DNA from: Leptospira stimsonii
GTDB taxonomy: Bacteria; Spirochaetota; Leptospiria; Leptospirales; Leptospiraceae
Assembly (NCBI RefSeq): GCF_003545885.1
Contig: NZ_QHCT01000004.1
Span: 339,001-403,000, forward strand
Direction of reading: 5' to 3'
Length of the DNA stretch: 64,000 bases
Shown here: piece by piece, positions 1 through 8,175 of the stretch
Numbering within the stretch: position 1 is the first letter of the stretch
Layout of the letters: the number at the start of each line of letters is the position of its first letter
The notes under the pieces: generated by a model
Seen by the model: only the letters and a program-made list of their open reading frames with translations
Told to the model about the DNA's origin: nothing
The model's database searches: none
Made by a program: the position numbers and the translations under genes

Positions 1-1
1 A

Positions 2-1015
2 TGGCTCGTAGGTTGTGACGGGGCGCGAAGCGTAGTTCGTAAGTTAGGCGGCTTTGAATTTGCTGGTACGGAGCCGGAATTCACCGGTTACAGCGCGAAG
101 GTGACGATCGCAAATCCGGAGAAGCTCAAGCCGGGAAGAAACGTGACGGAGAGAGGTATGTATTTGCAATCTCAACCGGGTTATCTCGTGATACAAGATT
201 TTGACGGAGGAGTCTTTCATGATTCGGGAAAGAAAGTCTCTTCGGAAGATTTGCAAGAAGTAATCCGCCGTGTCTCAAACACGGACGTTACGATTCATTC
301 CTTAGAAACCGTCACCACTTGGACCGATCGAGCAAGACAGGCGTCGTCTTATCGCAAAGGACGTATTTTTTTAGCAGGGGATGCGGCCCACATTCATTCT
401 CCACTGGGAGGGCAAGGGCTCAACCTCGGATTGGGGGATGCCATGAATCTTGGTTGGAAACTCGCGGCTACCATTCAAGGAAAAGCGCCTCAGGGTTTGT
501 TGGAGACGTATCAAACGGAGCGATATTCAATCGGAGCGCAAATCCTGGATTGGTCACGGGCACAAGTATCCATTATGAAACCGAATCCGGAGACGCGTGC
601 AATGAACGCAATTCTTCGCGACCTTATGGGAACTCGGGACGGCGCCACTTATTTTGCCGGCAGGGTTTGGGGGGTATTTACTCATTATGACTTTGAAAAC
701 GTCGATCCTTTCGTTGGTCGTAGCGTTCCTAATTTTGAGTTCGAAGATGGCCATACTATCGGTGAATCCATGTTAGACGGGAAAGGTATTCTGCTGGACT
801 TTCGCATGGATACTTCCCTCAAAACGTTTGCGACCGGATACGAAGATCAAATAAAATATGTTTGTGGTCGCGCCAAAGAAGAATTGGGTCTGAGTTTGGT
901 TTTGATTCGACCGGATGGAATCGTAGCTTGGACTTCAGACAAAGGAGCGGATTGCGCCGAACTCCAACCCGTCGCGGATCGCTGGTTCCTTCGTCATTCT
1001 AAAATCAAAGGTTAA
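2..1015 (+). CDS. FAD-dependent aromatic-ring monooxygenase, 5'-truncated
   Basis: Flavin-dependent hydroxylase of the PheA/MhpA/TetX class, which uses NAD(P)H and O2 to hydroxylate aromatic or polyketide substrates in the cytoplasm. The frame is open from base 2, so the N-terminal FAD dinucleotide fold lies outside the window. Visible motifs are GCDGARSVVR a few residues in (the NAD(P)H/FAD 'DG' motif) and GDAAHIHSPLGGQGLNLG (FAD ribityl binding). The C-terminal part ends in a thioredoxin-like domain with LIRPDGIVAW, typical of the phenol-hydroxylase subgroup. A GTG at 101 could be mistaken for the start, but the GCDGARS motif lies before it. The substrate cannot be told. The gene is followed by a long gap, so it is probably the last of its unit. 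Confidence 0.88.
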   Translation, partial: WLVGCDGARSVVRKLGGFEFAGTEPEFTGYSAKVTIANPEKLKPGRNVTERGMYLQSQPGYLVIQDFDGGVFHDSGKKVSSEDLQEVIRRVSNTDVTIHSLETVTTWTDRARQASSYRKGRIFLAGDAAHIHSPLGGQGLNLGLGDAMNLGWKLAATIQGKAPQGLLETYQTERYSIGAQILDWSRAQVSIMKPNPETRAMNAILRDLMGTRDGATYFAGRVWGVFTHYDFENVDPFVGRSVPNFEFEDGHTIGESMLDGKGILLDFRMDTSLKTFATGYEDQIKYVCGRAKEELGLSLVLIRPDGIVAWTSDKGADCAELQPVADRWFLRHSKIKG

Positions 1016-1672
1016 AGTAGGAACGGGATCGGATCTACGAGTTTTAACTTCCATATTAGGAGAGAATCGGATTTGGTATTTAGGTAATAGAAGAAATAGA
1101 TTGTATGTCTTTAGAAAAAATGAATACACGATTTGCGAAGATGTTTTGACCGAAGATTCGAACTTCGTCTTACTATTTTTCGCCGGTTGTAACGCTTACA
1201 AAATGGTAACCTTCTTCGGACTGTGGAAATACCAGCTCCATCCCTTATCGGTTCGAATTCTTTTTACTCATGAAAAACAAATTTCGGTTCAAAAAACGTA
1301 TCTCAAGTATTCGTAAACGTGTTACGCATAGGATGGATTGCAAGGATGTTTTGTGGAAATCGGTCCATTCCCTTCCGAACGAAACGAGTAACGAATTATT
1401 TTGATAAGAAAGGCCATTCCGGTGGTTGGAATTTGTATCGAAAGGTTCTGAAGAACTTCCACAAATTTAGTCTGCGAGGACGCGATAAATTTTGACAATG
1501 TTCTGAGTGTTTGTGTCTAATACGAGACGATTTCGTAATCAGCCAAGGACTCTTAGAGTGCATTGGTGCTTTCGAATGAAGATGAATTTGAAAAAAAGGT
1601 TCTGATTCAATCGAATGAAAAGATTCTAAAACGATATCTCCAGAATTAAAAAACAAAACTTGAGGATAACTA
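1016..1672. other. intergenic stretch without a convincing gene
   Basis: About 650 bp. Short open frames exist on both strands (1101-1316 plus, 1396-1683 minus), but their products are low-complexity and lack any domain, ribosome site or codon pattern like the neighbours. A GAACTTCCACA motif at 1453-1463 resembles motifs in other gaps of this window. A good ribosome site, TTGAGGA, appears only at the very end, serving the EthD gene. Confidence 0.5.
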
Positions 1673-2014
1673 GTGTTTAACATTACGTCGATTTACCAAA
1701 AGAAGGAAAATTATCGTTTTGATTTTTCTTATTATTTAAACGTTCACATGCCAAGATCGATTTCTCTTCTTTCTAAAGGGAAGGGGTATCGTGGAGTATC
1801 GGTCGAAAGGGGAATCGATCTTCCAAATGGACAATTAGATTCTACTTTTGTCGCCGTTTGTAATTATTACTTCGACAGCGCCGAAGATTTTTTGAACGCA
1901 TTCTTACCGCACGCTCAGGAGTTACAGGACGATATAAAAAATTATACCGATATCGTTCCGATCAATCAGGTAAATGTCGTTGAGATCCCGTTAGCCTCCG
2001 AGGGGGAACGGTAA
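1673..2014 (+). CDS. EthD domain-containing protein
   Basis: Small protein of 113 residues with the ferredoxin-like alpha/beta-barrel EthD fold: a start like MFNITSIYQKK, a central segment giving His26 and Met27, then YYFDSAEDFLNAF and a C-terminal DIPL-like strand. EthD proteins are small dimeric barrels, often accessory to oxidation of organic substrates; the exact reaction is usually unknown. The start is GTG at 1673, chosen because GAGGA lies six bases upstream; the first ATG would cut off the first strand. It lies 39 bp before a methyltransferase gene on the same strand, so the two are probably co-transcribed. Confidence 0.75.
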   Translation: MFNITSIYQKKENYRFDFSYYLNVHMPRSISLLSKGKGYRGVSVERGIDLPNGQLDSTFVAVCNYYFDSAEDFLNAFLPHAQELQDDIKNYTDIVPINQVNVVEIPLASEGER

Positions 2015-2053
2015 ATTTCCGATTCACCTTAAAAAAACGAAATCAAAGATCGC

Positions 2054-2650
2054 ATGGAAAACCGGCCATTCAATCAGATTGCAAAAAGTTACGATACGAA
2101 GCAAAGGAAAGAATTAGCGAAAGTAATAGTGCGTGCGATCCAAAACGAACTAAAAGAGAGGAGAGTGAGGACGCTATTAGATTATGGGTGCGGAACGGGT
2201 CTTGTCGGTTTAGAGTTATCGCCTCTGGTTGATAAACTATTCATGGTGGACTCGGCTGAACCAATGATTGAAATCGTAAAGGAAAAGATCTTTCGCGCAA
2301 ATATAAAAAACGCCGAGCTGATTCATTCCGATTTTGCTAAAGTACCCGTACCCGTTTTCGCCGATGTGATCGTAGTTTCCTTGGTTCTCCTCCACATTCG
2401 TGAAGTTCGTAAGATGCTTACCTATTTTTATTCCGCCTTGAATGAGAACGGGAAATTAGTGATCGTTGATTTTGATAAGAATGAAAAAGTCAATCACCCG
2501 GAAGTTCACAACGGTTTTGATCCTGCAGATTTGAAATTCTTACTTCACGAGGTCGGGTTCAAAAAAGTAGAAATTAAAACAATTTATCATGGTAAGAATA
2601 TTTTCATGAACCAAGATGCATCCTTATTTCTTTCTTCGAGCAGGAAGTAA
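2054..2650 (+). CDS. class I SAM-dependent methyltransferase
   Basis: Cytoplasmic methyltransferase of 198 residues. The SAM-binding motif I LLDYGCGTGLVG is at residues 41-52, the acidic motif II (MVDSAEPM) follows about 20 residues later, and the post-I motifs DVIVVSLVLLH and GKLVIVDFDK are present. It belongs to the broad UbiE/Tam-like group; the substrate is not predictable. The ribosome site is weak (AAAGATCGC before ATG). It follows the EthD gene by 39 bp in the same direction. A 230-bp gap separates it from the convergent membrane protein gene. Confidence 0.85.
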   Translation: MENRPFNQIAKSYDTKQRKELAKVIVRAIQNELKERRVRTLLDYGCGTGLVGLELSPLVDKLFMVDSAEPMIEIVKEKIFRANIKNAELIHSDFAKVPVPVFADVIVVSLVLLHIREVRKMLTYFYSALNENGKLVIVDFDKNEKVNHPEVHNGFDPADLKFLLHEVGFKKVEIKTIYHGKNIFMNQDASLFLSSSRK

Positions 2651-2880
2651 TTCTGCTTCGACCGAATGTCGCTTGATTTCCGCGTAAATTCAAATCGGTT
2701 TCGAAAAGTAAGAATCCCGTTTTAAATCGAGACATCCACAAATTCGATGTTCTGCGGCTCCTCCAACTTTGCCAGAATAACCAAAGAACTCCTCGTAATA
2801 AACAAAAGAAAGTTCCGGCGTGGAGAAGCTTACTTTAAGAATCTTAGTCCGTTGACGTTTTCCTCCTAGATAAAAAACGA

Positions 2881-3591
2881 TCAATGAAAAAAGGAATCTT
2901 CTTTCTTTTCCCTCGCTTCTTTAAATTTTAATAGAGAAACAAAATGCGCAACAGCAATGACCGGAACGCCGAATGTGGGAATGAGAACCAAAGGAAAGGA
3001 TGCGATCAAATTGGATGGAACGTTCTGAAAAATGAGCCTTTGTGGCCCATCAGCTGAAAGCGTGCCTAACGTGATTGCGGCCGCAAAATCGAGAATTCCG
3101 ATACAATGGAAAACCAGAAAAAATCGAGGTGCATAAAACGTATTTCGATGGATCGCCCACAATAAGAATGGCGTCAAAACCGCGACCAAACAATCTCCTA
3201 AGGCCGCGCTCGAAGCGAAAATACTCGGCAATTTATTTTGGAAGTAGTAGAGGAGGAATATCATTCCGATCAAACGTACCAGATGAATTTGAATGAGGCT
3301 TTGTTGAGGGATCGAGAGTAAAAAATTTCTTAACTTGGATATTCGAGAAATGGCAATCGGACCTAATATCAGAGGGAGCATCACCGTGGCTCCGACCGGA
3401 ATCGGAGAATGTTTTGCGGGTGTAAAAACCCTATTTAAGGAAAGGAGAAGAATGACTCCGAACCAAACGACAAGAAAGAGGCAGAGCAAAAGCGCCCCTT
3501 TCGGGTTGAATGTGAAAAGCCTTCCGGTCGCAAGGCCGATTCCCAAAAACAGGGAAACTAGTATCCCAGCAGTCTCTAAATCAAAGGACAT
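2881..3591 (-). CDS. polytopic membrane protein of unknown function
   Basis: 236 residues with about seven hydrophobic helices spaced through the whole length and short polar loops (for example KLRNFLLSIPQQ in the middle and KFKEAREKKED at the C-terminus). I do not recognise the family. The start is ATG at 3591 with GAGGA six bases upstream. It is divergent from an HxlR-type regulator gene at 3706, and the gap between them holds a perfect inverted repeat (3630-3652). The simplest reading is that this gene is the regulator's target, perhaps a permease or a small-molecule-resistance membrane protein; that role is inference. Confidence 0.8.
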   Translation of the reverse strand: MSFDLETAGILVSLFLGIGLATGRLFTFNPKGALLLCLFLVVWFGVILLLSLNRVFTPAKHSPIPVGATVMLPLILGPIAISRISKLRNFLLSIPQQSLIQIHLVRLIGMIFLLYYFQNKLPSIFASSAALGDCLVAVLTPFLLWAIHRNTFYAPRFFLVFHCIGILDFAAAITLGTLSADGPQRLIFQNVPSNLIASFPLVLIPTFGVPVIAVAHFVSLLKFKEAREKKEDSFFH

Positions 3592-3629
3592 AAGATCCTC
3601 CTCAATGTTCGGTATAAATTCTAAAGTGT

Positions 3630-3652
3630 GTTACTATTAAAAATATAGTAAC
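3630..3652. promoter_or_regulatory. inverted repeat, probable HxlR operator
   Basis: GTTACTAT and ATAGTAAC form perfect 8-bp arms around a 7-base spacer, 38 bp from the membrane protein start. A further AGTAAC half-site occurs at 3665-3670, 18 bp along in direct repeat, closer to the HxlR gene. Position between divergent genes fits autoregulation plus control of the neighbour. Confidence 0.6.
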
Positions 3653-3705
3653 TATATAATAAAAAGTAACTTGACGAATTCTGTCAACTGATTTTTGTCA
3701 AACCT

Positions 3706-4029
3706 ATGGAAAGATCGTATCAGTTGGATTGCCCGGTCGCGCGGACTTTGGATTTGATAGGGGAACGTTGGACTTTGTTAATTCTTCGAGATTTTTTTAT
3801 CAAAGCCGAAGTTTTGCGTTTTGGTGATTTTGAAACGTCCTTATCGGGTATTACTCCCGCAGTACTTTCCGCTCGACTGAAAGAGCTTGAAAAAAAGGGA
3901 ATCATCGTTCGGAAATTGTATTCCGAACATCCGCCGCGTATGGAATACCGTTTGACCCCGTTTGGAAAAACGTTAGGCCCGGTTCTTAAATCCCTGCGTG
4001 AATGGGGTCTAAAGCATACAAAACGTTAG
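3706..4029 (+). CDS. HxlR-family winged-helix transcriptional regulator
   Basis: 107 residues, the normal length for the MarR-related HxlR family of dimeric DNA-binding proteins that often sense reactive aldehydes, quinones or redox stress. Family hallmarks are CPVARTLDLIGERWTLLILRD at residues 9-29, the recognition region ITPAVLSARLKELEKKGII, and the wing PPRMEYRLTPFGKTL. Cys9, just before the first helix, is the residue used for redox sensing in some relatives such as YodB/HypR; whether it works here is unknown. The ATG at 3706 has only a weak ribosome site. Divergent from the membrane protein gene at 2881-3591. Confidence 0.9.
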   Translation: MERSYQLDCPVARTLDLIGERWTLLILRDFFIKAEVLRFGDFETSLSGITPAVLSARLKELEKKGIIVRKLYSEHPPRMEYRLTPFGKTLGPVLKSLREWGLKHTKR

Positions 4030-4141
4030 TCGCAAAAAAGAACTTGATCGAACCGAGGACAAAGTGAAGTCTCGAGAACGAATAAAAGAGGGTAGTAGTA
4101 TATTCCTAAATCGGAATATTCTAACTCTTTGAAGTGGAGAA

Positions 4142-4174
4142 AGGAAAAAGAAGCCGACTTTCATTGTCGGCTTC
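4142..4174 (-). terminator. rho-independent terminator of the GFA gene
   Basis: Read on the minus strand: GAAGCCGAC, a 7-base loop, GTCGGCTTC, then TTTTTCC. Perfect 9-bp stem, 27 bp after the end of the minus-strand gene at 4202-4630. Confidence 0.85.
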
Positions 4175-4201
4175 AATTCGATCTTGATCTAAAAAAGGAT
4201 T

Positions 4202-4630
4202 CTATTCCGGAACGATTTGGCCCGAACCGCCGATTTCTGCCGGAAAATCCTTGAGTTTGGGAAGTCCGTCTTTCATTCGCATCACGGTTTCCGGATAGTT
4301 CACATGGACGGCCGGAGAAAACGGAAGGCTCGGAATGGTCGCCGCGTAAACATCGGTGAGACCGAACGTTGGATGAACCGTAAGAAGATGTCCTCCGCAC
4401 TTGGTGCAGAATTGACGGTCGCTCGTGGGATTCTTCGTGAACTTTCCTAAAAATTCGGCACCTTTTGTCACCTTTACGTTCTCCGGTTTCCAGAGAGTAA
4501 ACGCGTTTACGGGGGATGCTGACCAGGATCTGCAGGAATTGCAATGACAAAACCCCATGGCCTCGGGCATTCCTTTCACTTCAATTTCAACGGAACCACA
4601 AAAGCAGGTTCCGGAATGTGTATCTGTCAT
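4202..4630 (-). CDS. GFA-family zinc protein (glutathione-dependent formaldehyde-activating-like)
   Basis: 142 residues with the CENP-V/GFA zinc fold: Cys9 and Cys11 in TCFCGSV, Cys28, Cys30 and Cys33 in FCHCNSC, and Cys75 and Cys78 in FCTKCGGH. These are the standard seven cysteines binding two zincs. The founding member was proposed to add glutathione to formaldehyde, but most members have no proven reaction. The ATG at 4630 has AAGGA upstream. The gene is divergent from a TetR regulator (4773) and the 142-bp gap holds two operator-like palindromes, so it is very likely repressed by that protein. A role in electrophile or aldehyde detoxification is inferred from both family and regulator type. 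Confidence 0.88.
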   Translation of the reverse strand: MTDTHSGTCFCGSVEIEVKGMPEAMGFCHCNSCRSWSASPVNAFTLWKPENVKVTKGAEFLGKFTKNPTSDRQFCTKCGGHLLTVHPTFGLTDVYAATIPSLPFSPAVHVNYPETVMRMKDGLPKLKDFPAEIGGSGQIVPE

Positions 4631-4698
4631 AAAATTCTTCCTTTCTTAAATTGGAGTCACTGTTTGTCTCGATCATTAATGAGTTGCTCGACTAACAA

Positions 4699-4719
4699 AA
4701 ATAGACTAAATGTCTATTT
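4699..4719. promoter_or_regulatory. TetR operator site 1 (AAATAGAC-N5-GTCTATTT)
   Basis: Perfect 8-bp arms around TAAAT, in the divergent gap between the GFA and TetR genes. The same arms with the same spacing occur upstream of ompL1 (17797-17817). The core TAGAC/GTCTA resembles sites known for the NemR and LmrA/YxaF regulators. Confidence 0.75.
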
Positions 4720-4736
4720 AGAACAAGAATTCCTTA

Positions 4737-4757
4737 AAATAGACGGATCATCTATTT
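4737..4757. promoter_or_regulatory. TetR operator site 2 (one mismatch)
   Basis: AAATAGAC, GGATC, ATCTATTT: the same operator with one changed base in the right arm. Its centre is 38 bp from site 1 and it ends 15 bp before the TetR start codon, a position suited to autorepression. Confidence 0.65.
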
Positions 4758-4772
4758 TAAAATGAGGCGAGG

Positions 4773-5363
4773 ATGAAAAAAAGACGTTATTCCAAATCGG
4801 CTTATGAAGACATTTTAACGACCGCAGACGACCTTTTCTATAAGAAAGGATATTCGGCTTCCAGTCTGGCTGAAATTCTCTCCTCTTCCGGTTCTCATAA
4901 GGCCAGTTTTTATCATCATTTTCCGACGAAGTCGGACCTAGCCAAGGCATACATTCGTCGAAGAACCGATCATTTTTTGGAATCAATGCAGACCTTGATG
5001 GATCGAAATTCCGATTATAAGAAGTTCGCAAAGGAATGGGTTCGAGTTTTGAAAGTGCAAGCGCTCGAAGGAGAATTGCAAGGTTGTTCGTTAGGAAATC
5101 TTAGAACGCAGGCGCTTATGGACGAAGAATTATCCGAAGAGATCAAAGTTTTAACGGAACGTTGGTTGAAAGCGGTTCATTTATTTGTCGAAAAAAATAG
5201 AGAAGAGGGACGGATTCCCAAGTCCGTAAATTCGGAGACGGTTGCAAAAAGATTCTTAATTTCTTTTGAAGGAACGGTGCAAATGTTCCAACTAACAGGT
5301 GATATATGGTATATAGAACGTCTGGAAACGGAATGGCTGGCTTCTGTGGAATTGGATAAATAA
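4773..5363 (+). CDS. TetR-family repressor, NemR/LmrA-like
   Basis: 196 residues. The N-terminal helix-turn-helix spans about residues 10-55 (ADDLFYKKGYSASSLAEIL, then SHKASFYHHFPTKSDL). The C-terminal ligand domain carries GCSLGNL with Cys105, which lines up by eye with the redox-active Cys106 of E. coli NemR, a repressor released by hypochlorite, quinones and other electrophiles. Two copies of a TAGAC/GTCTA palindrome lie directly upstream, so it probably represses itself and the divergent GFA gene. A third exact copy precedes ompL1. The ATG at 4773 is preceded by GAGGCGAGG. Ligand identity is inference. Confidence 0.9.
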   Translation: MKKRRYSKSAYEDILTTADDLFYKKGYSASSLAEILSSSGSHKASFYHHFPTKSDLAKAYIRRRTDHFLESMQTLMDRNSDYKKFAKEWVRVLKVQALEGELQGCSLGNLRTQALMDEELSEEIKVLTERWLKAVHLFVEKNREEGRIPKSVNSETVAKRFLISFEGTVQMFQLTGDIWYIERLETEWLASVELDK

Positions 5364-5845
5364 TAATCATTCGATTTGAATTTGTTTGCGTGAAGGTGTG
5401 GTCAGGAAAACGATTCCGAGGATGCCTGTTTAAAATCCGAGCTCTGTGGTTTTCGAAAAATTCTGAAAAAGTGCAAGGAAGAATTCTTCCTTCGCGAGTT
5501 TGAATTTTCGGTTGAAAAGAAGAAGTCGATTTGTCTTCGCGCAAAGGAAAACAAAAATTCAAACGTCTTTTTGAAAAGAGAATGTTTTGGAAAGAAGCGC
5601 GATTCGGATTCCGAAAAAAAATGTGTGAGCTCCTACGTCGAATATACTTTTTTCTTGAAAGAATTAGGATTTTCTGATAGAGAAGAACCTCCCGCACATT
5701 TCCGCCACCCGCCCCTCCACCCAAAAATTAGGGTGGGGCGCGATATTTACGGAAAGGCGTCGTTGTTCCGACAATTTGATTCTCAGGTTGAATTCATTTG
5801 ATAACTCAGTGAGAATTCTATACGCTCTGTCTTAGGATGGCAAAA
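5364..5845. other. intergenic stretch with a GC-rich hairpin and repeat-like motifs
   Basis: About 480 bp without a credible gene. A TGTGTGAGCTCCTAC motif is at 5622-5635. A hairpin with CCACCC at 5717-5722, an AAAAATTA loop and GGGTGG at 5731-5736 is flanked by further C-rich and G-rich sequence, far richer in GC than its surroundings. No U-run follows, so it is not an ordinary terminator. It may be a decayed copy of a dispersed intergenic repeat. Confidence 0.4.
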
Positions 5846-6280
5846 ATGAAATATTACGAAGATTTTCACGTTGGAGAAGAGATTACGTTAGGCGGCATTA
5901 CGGTCACTCGCGAAGCAATTCTTGATTTTGCAAAACGATTCGATCCTCAGCCGTTTCATATCGACGAAGTAGCCGCAAAAAGTTCCATGTTCGAAGGTTT
6001 GATCGCGAGCGGTTGGCATACGGCGAGCATCTGTATGCGTCTTTACGTGGATTCGGTTTTGAACGACTCTTCGAGTATGGGTTCTCCCGGTGTGGACCAA
6101 TTGAGATGGAAACGTCCGGTTCGCCCCGGAGATACCCTTCACGGAAAATTCACAATCCTGGAAAAGAAACCCTTTCGTAAGGGAATCGGACTGATCAAAG
6201 GGAGAGCCGAATTATTCAATCAAGATGGAAAACTTACGATGATGTTCATCGGCAATGGAATGTTCGGAACCAAAGACTGA
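5846..6280 (+). CDS. MaoC-family (R)-specific enoyl-CoA hydratase-like protein
   Basis: 144-residue hot-dog-fold protein. The hydratase signature is visible as FDPQPFHIDEVAA (catalytic Asp and His of the R-hydratase motif), then FEGLIASGWHTAS and the C-terminal RPGDTLHGKFTI strand. Such enzymes add water to trans-2-enoyl-CoA, or act as dehydratases in lipid pathways. An ATG nine bases earlier (5837) is in frame, but AGGA at 5834-5837 is ideally spaced for the ATG at 5846, giving MKYYEDFHVGEE, the usual family start. Stands alone; no other beta-oxidation gene is adjacent. Confidence 0.88.
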   Translation: MKYYEDFHVGEEITLGGITVTREAILDFAKRFDPQPFHIDEVAAKSSMFEGLIASGWHTASICMRLYVDSVLNDSSSMGSPGVDQLRWKRPVRPGDTLHGKFTILEKKPFRKGIGLIKGRAELFNQDGKLTMMFIGNGMFGTKD

Positions 6281-6419
6281 GTAAAAATTTGCATTGAAAA
6301 GAAGAAGCGGGCCACCAGTTTCAGTTCGATTTTTTTCCGCGTTGATCCGAAGTTTCCATTCCAATGGCACTCATATTCAATTTGGAATATAATGGAAATG
6401 GAATGTGTTTAATGGGAAA

Positions 6420-7325
6420 TTAAGGAATTTTTTCCGAATCAGGAGGCCCAAGAAATCCTTCCACAAGAGCGGCCGTGATCGCTGGAAAAGAACTTCCATC
6501 CTGATACTGAATCGCTTCTCCTAAATAATCGCCGTGTCCGCCGGGTAGAATGAGAAGGCGAGCATTTGGAATCTTTCGCGCCAATTCAATCGCGTGTTCC
6601 GGTCTACCGATGTCTCGATCCCCTGTGACAATGAGGGTCGTCGCTTTAATGGATCCGATATCTTTGTCGCTAACGTCACTAAAATTGATCATCCTTTCAC
6701 GATCTTTCTCGAACATGGTATAGAGTTTTTTGGGATCCGGATTTACTTTCAAAAACGCGTCTTTCAGAGCCTGTGGCATCGTTTCGAAAGTTGCCTTTTT
6801 CATAAAGTCCCAAAACTGCGGGTAGGCGCCGCTTTTTTTTGTAATCGAGGATGCAAAGACAAGTTTTCTAACAAGTTCCGGATGTTTTAGTGATACTTGT
6901 AAGGCGACACTCGCACCGTTGCTAAAACCGAATAGGTCCACTTTATCGATCTTTAGATATTGAAGAAGGGAGACAACATCTTCCGCTGATGTCTCGAATC
7001 GAACCGGTCCTTTCCGATCACTCGTTCTCCCATGACCTTGTTCGTCTAAGGCGATCACCTTTCTGTGTTTTGCGAAGATAGGAAGCACTTTGCTAAAGGT
7101 CACTTCGATCGTAGAGCCACCTCCATTTAATAAGACAAGAGGAATCCCGTCGTTCTTACCATGAATCTCGTAATACAACTGGATGTCATCGATCGGTACG
7201 AGTCCCTTTTGTGTAGGTTCTGATTTCATGAAGGAACGTTCTCTGATTGAGAGCGGATCCTTTGTCGAACAACTTACGGCGAATAAGAATAAGGCGATAC
7301 AAATAAGAATAGGAAAGTGTTTCAT
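6420..7325 (-). CDS. alpha/beta-hydrolase lipoprotein
   Basis: 301 residues. The signal peptide ends in FAVSC, so Cys19 is the likely lipidated residue and the enzyme is tethered to a membrane outside the cytoplasm. The hydrolase fold shows the oxyanion segment LLNGGGS, the DEQGHGRT loop, the nucleophile elbow GFSNGA with Ser135, VTGDRDIGRP (acid) and LPGGHGDY (catalytic His). The substrate is unknown; esterase or lactonase are possible. The ATG at 7325 has a GGAG ribosome site. It lies 15 bp after the SRPBCC gene and is the third gene of an ArsR-SRPBCC-hydrolase operon. Confidence 0.88.
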   Translation of the reverse strand: MKHFPILICIALFLFAVSCSTKDPLSIRERSFMKSEPTQKGLVPIDDIQLYYEIHGKNDGIPLVLLNGGGSTIEVTFSKVLPIFAKHRKVIALDEQGHGRTSDRKGPVRFETSAEDVVSLLQYLKIDKVDLFGFSNGASVALQVSLKHPELVRKLVFASSITKKSGAYPQFWDFMKKATFETMPQALKDAFLKVNPDPKKLYTMFEKDRERMINFSDVSDKDIGSIKATTLIVTGDRDIGRPEHAIELARKIPNARLLILPGGHGDYLGEAIQYQDGSSFPAITAALVEGFLGPPDSEKIP

Positions 7326-7340
7326 TTTTTTCTCCGTCTT

Positions 7341-7811
7341 TTATTTTCGCAAGAATTCCGTGATTTTATCTAAAAGCGCCATCGTACCTTCTTTTCGAGA
7401 GAGCAAACCTTCTCTTCCGATCGTCCCATCTAAGAATGCGACTTGTTCCGTAAACGTCAGCATCGTCTCGTCCGAACTTATACTTTCGATTTCGACGGAG
7501 GCGATCGAAATCGAATGAATATTTTCTCCCAAATACATTTGATAGGTAAATACGATTCTTTCATATGGAAGAATATTATAATATTCTGCTTTATAAAGAG
7601 TTTCTTTCCCGTTTGGGAAACGACCATGAAGAATTTCTTTCCCTCCGACTCGAAAATCAAGTTCCCTTTTTACGACGCTCCACTCTCCCGGTCCGATAAA
7701 CCACTGAGCTTTGGAATCTAGATTGCTCCATGCGGAAAAAACAGTTTCGGAATCCGCTTGATAGATTTTTTCTATGCTGAATATTTCATGCGCAACTTTA
7801 AGTTTCTGCAT
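7341..7811 (-). CDS. SRPBCC/AHSA1-domain protein
   Basis: 156-residue START-like protein of the Aha1 C-terminal-domain (AHSA1) group: begins with KIYQADSETVFSAWSN and continues with SKAQWFIGP and FRVGGKE(I/L), all standard for the group. These proteins form a hydrophobic ligand cavity; the ligand is unknown. The start at 7811 leaves one base after the stop codon of the ArsR gene, so translation is probably coupled; an in-frame TTG further upstream would overlap the ArsR gene by over 50 bp and is less likely. ArsR followed by SRPBCC is a recurrent bacterial pairing, and a second such pair is found at 50768-51655. Confidence 0.87.
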   Translation of the reverse strand: MQKLKVAHEIFSIEKIYQADSETVFSAWSNLDSKAQWFIGPGEWSVVKRELDFRVGGKEILHGRFPNGKETLYKAEYYNILPYERIVFTYQMYLGENIHSISIASVEIESISSDETMLTFTEQVAFLDGTIGREGLLSRKEGTMALLDKITEFLRK

Positions 7812-7812
7812 T

Positions 7813-8154
7813 TTACTTCTTCCTATCTTTTTTGGTTCTTTCGAGAAATTCTCCCAATCGATCAAGATTTATTTCCCACATCTTGCGACGTTGATTGAGC
7901 CAGTCTTCGATCAATTCCAAGGAGCGCGTTTCGATTTCGCAGGAGCGCACGCGTCCGACCTTATGCGTTTTGATGAGTCCGCTTTCCTCTAAAATTCGAA
8001 TATGTTGAACTACGCCTGCCATGCTCATATTTAGGGGTTCGGCAAGCTCGCTGACGGACGCTCCCTTTTTGCTCAAACGTTCCACGATAGCGAGTCGGGA
8101 CGGATCCGAAAGTGCGTAAAACACTCGATCTATCGGCGTAGAATGGTTAAGCAT
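7813..8154 (-). CDS. ArsR-family winged-helix regulator
   Basis: 113 residues. The winged helix is clear: YALSDPSRLAIVERLSKKG, SVSELAEPLNMSMAGVVQHI as helix-turn-helix, ILEESGLI, then the wing VGRVRSCEIE. No metal-binding cysteine pair (CxC) is present in the recognition helix, so it belongs to the non-metal group that usually regulates SRPBCC proteins. First gene of a three-gene operon with 7341-7811 and 6420-7325. A 34-bp inverted repeat 22 bp upstream of the start is the probable autoregulatory operator. Confidence 0.9.
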   Translation of the reverse strand: MLNHSTPIDRVFYALSDPSRLAIVERLSKKGASVSELAEPLNMSMAGVVQHIRILEESGLIKTHKVGRVRSCEIETRSLELIEDWLNQRRKMWEINLDRLGEFLERTKKDRKK

Positions 8155-8175
8155 ATTCTTAAGTATTTCTAAGCG

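Noticed and set aside
44..256. Minus-strand frames inside the flavin monooxygenase and many other large genes
   Set aside because: Antisense shadows of genes with clear domains on the other strand.
1101..1683. Open frames on both strands in the first large gap
   Set aside because: Products are low-complexity or unlike any protein; no ribosome sites.
2690..2884. 64-codon minus-strand frame overlapping the end of the membrane protein gene
   Set aside because: It starts at TTG inside the upstream stop region, has no ribosome site and no recognisable domain; the sequence looks like intergenic debris.
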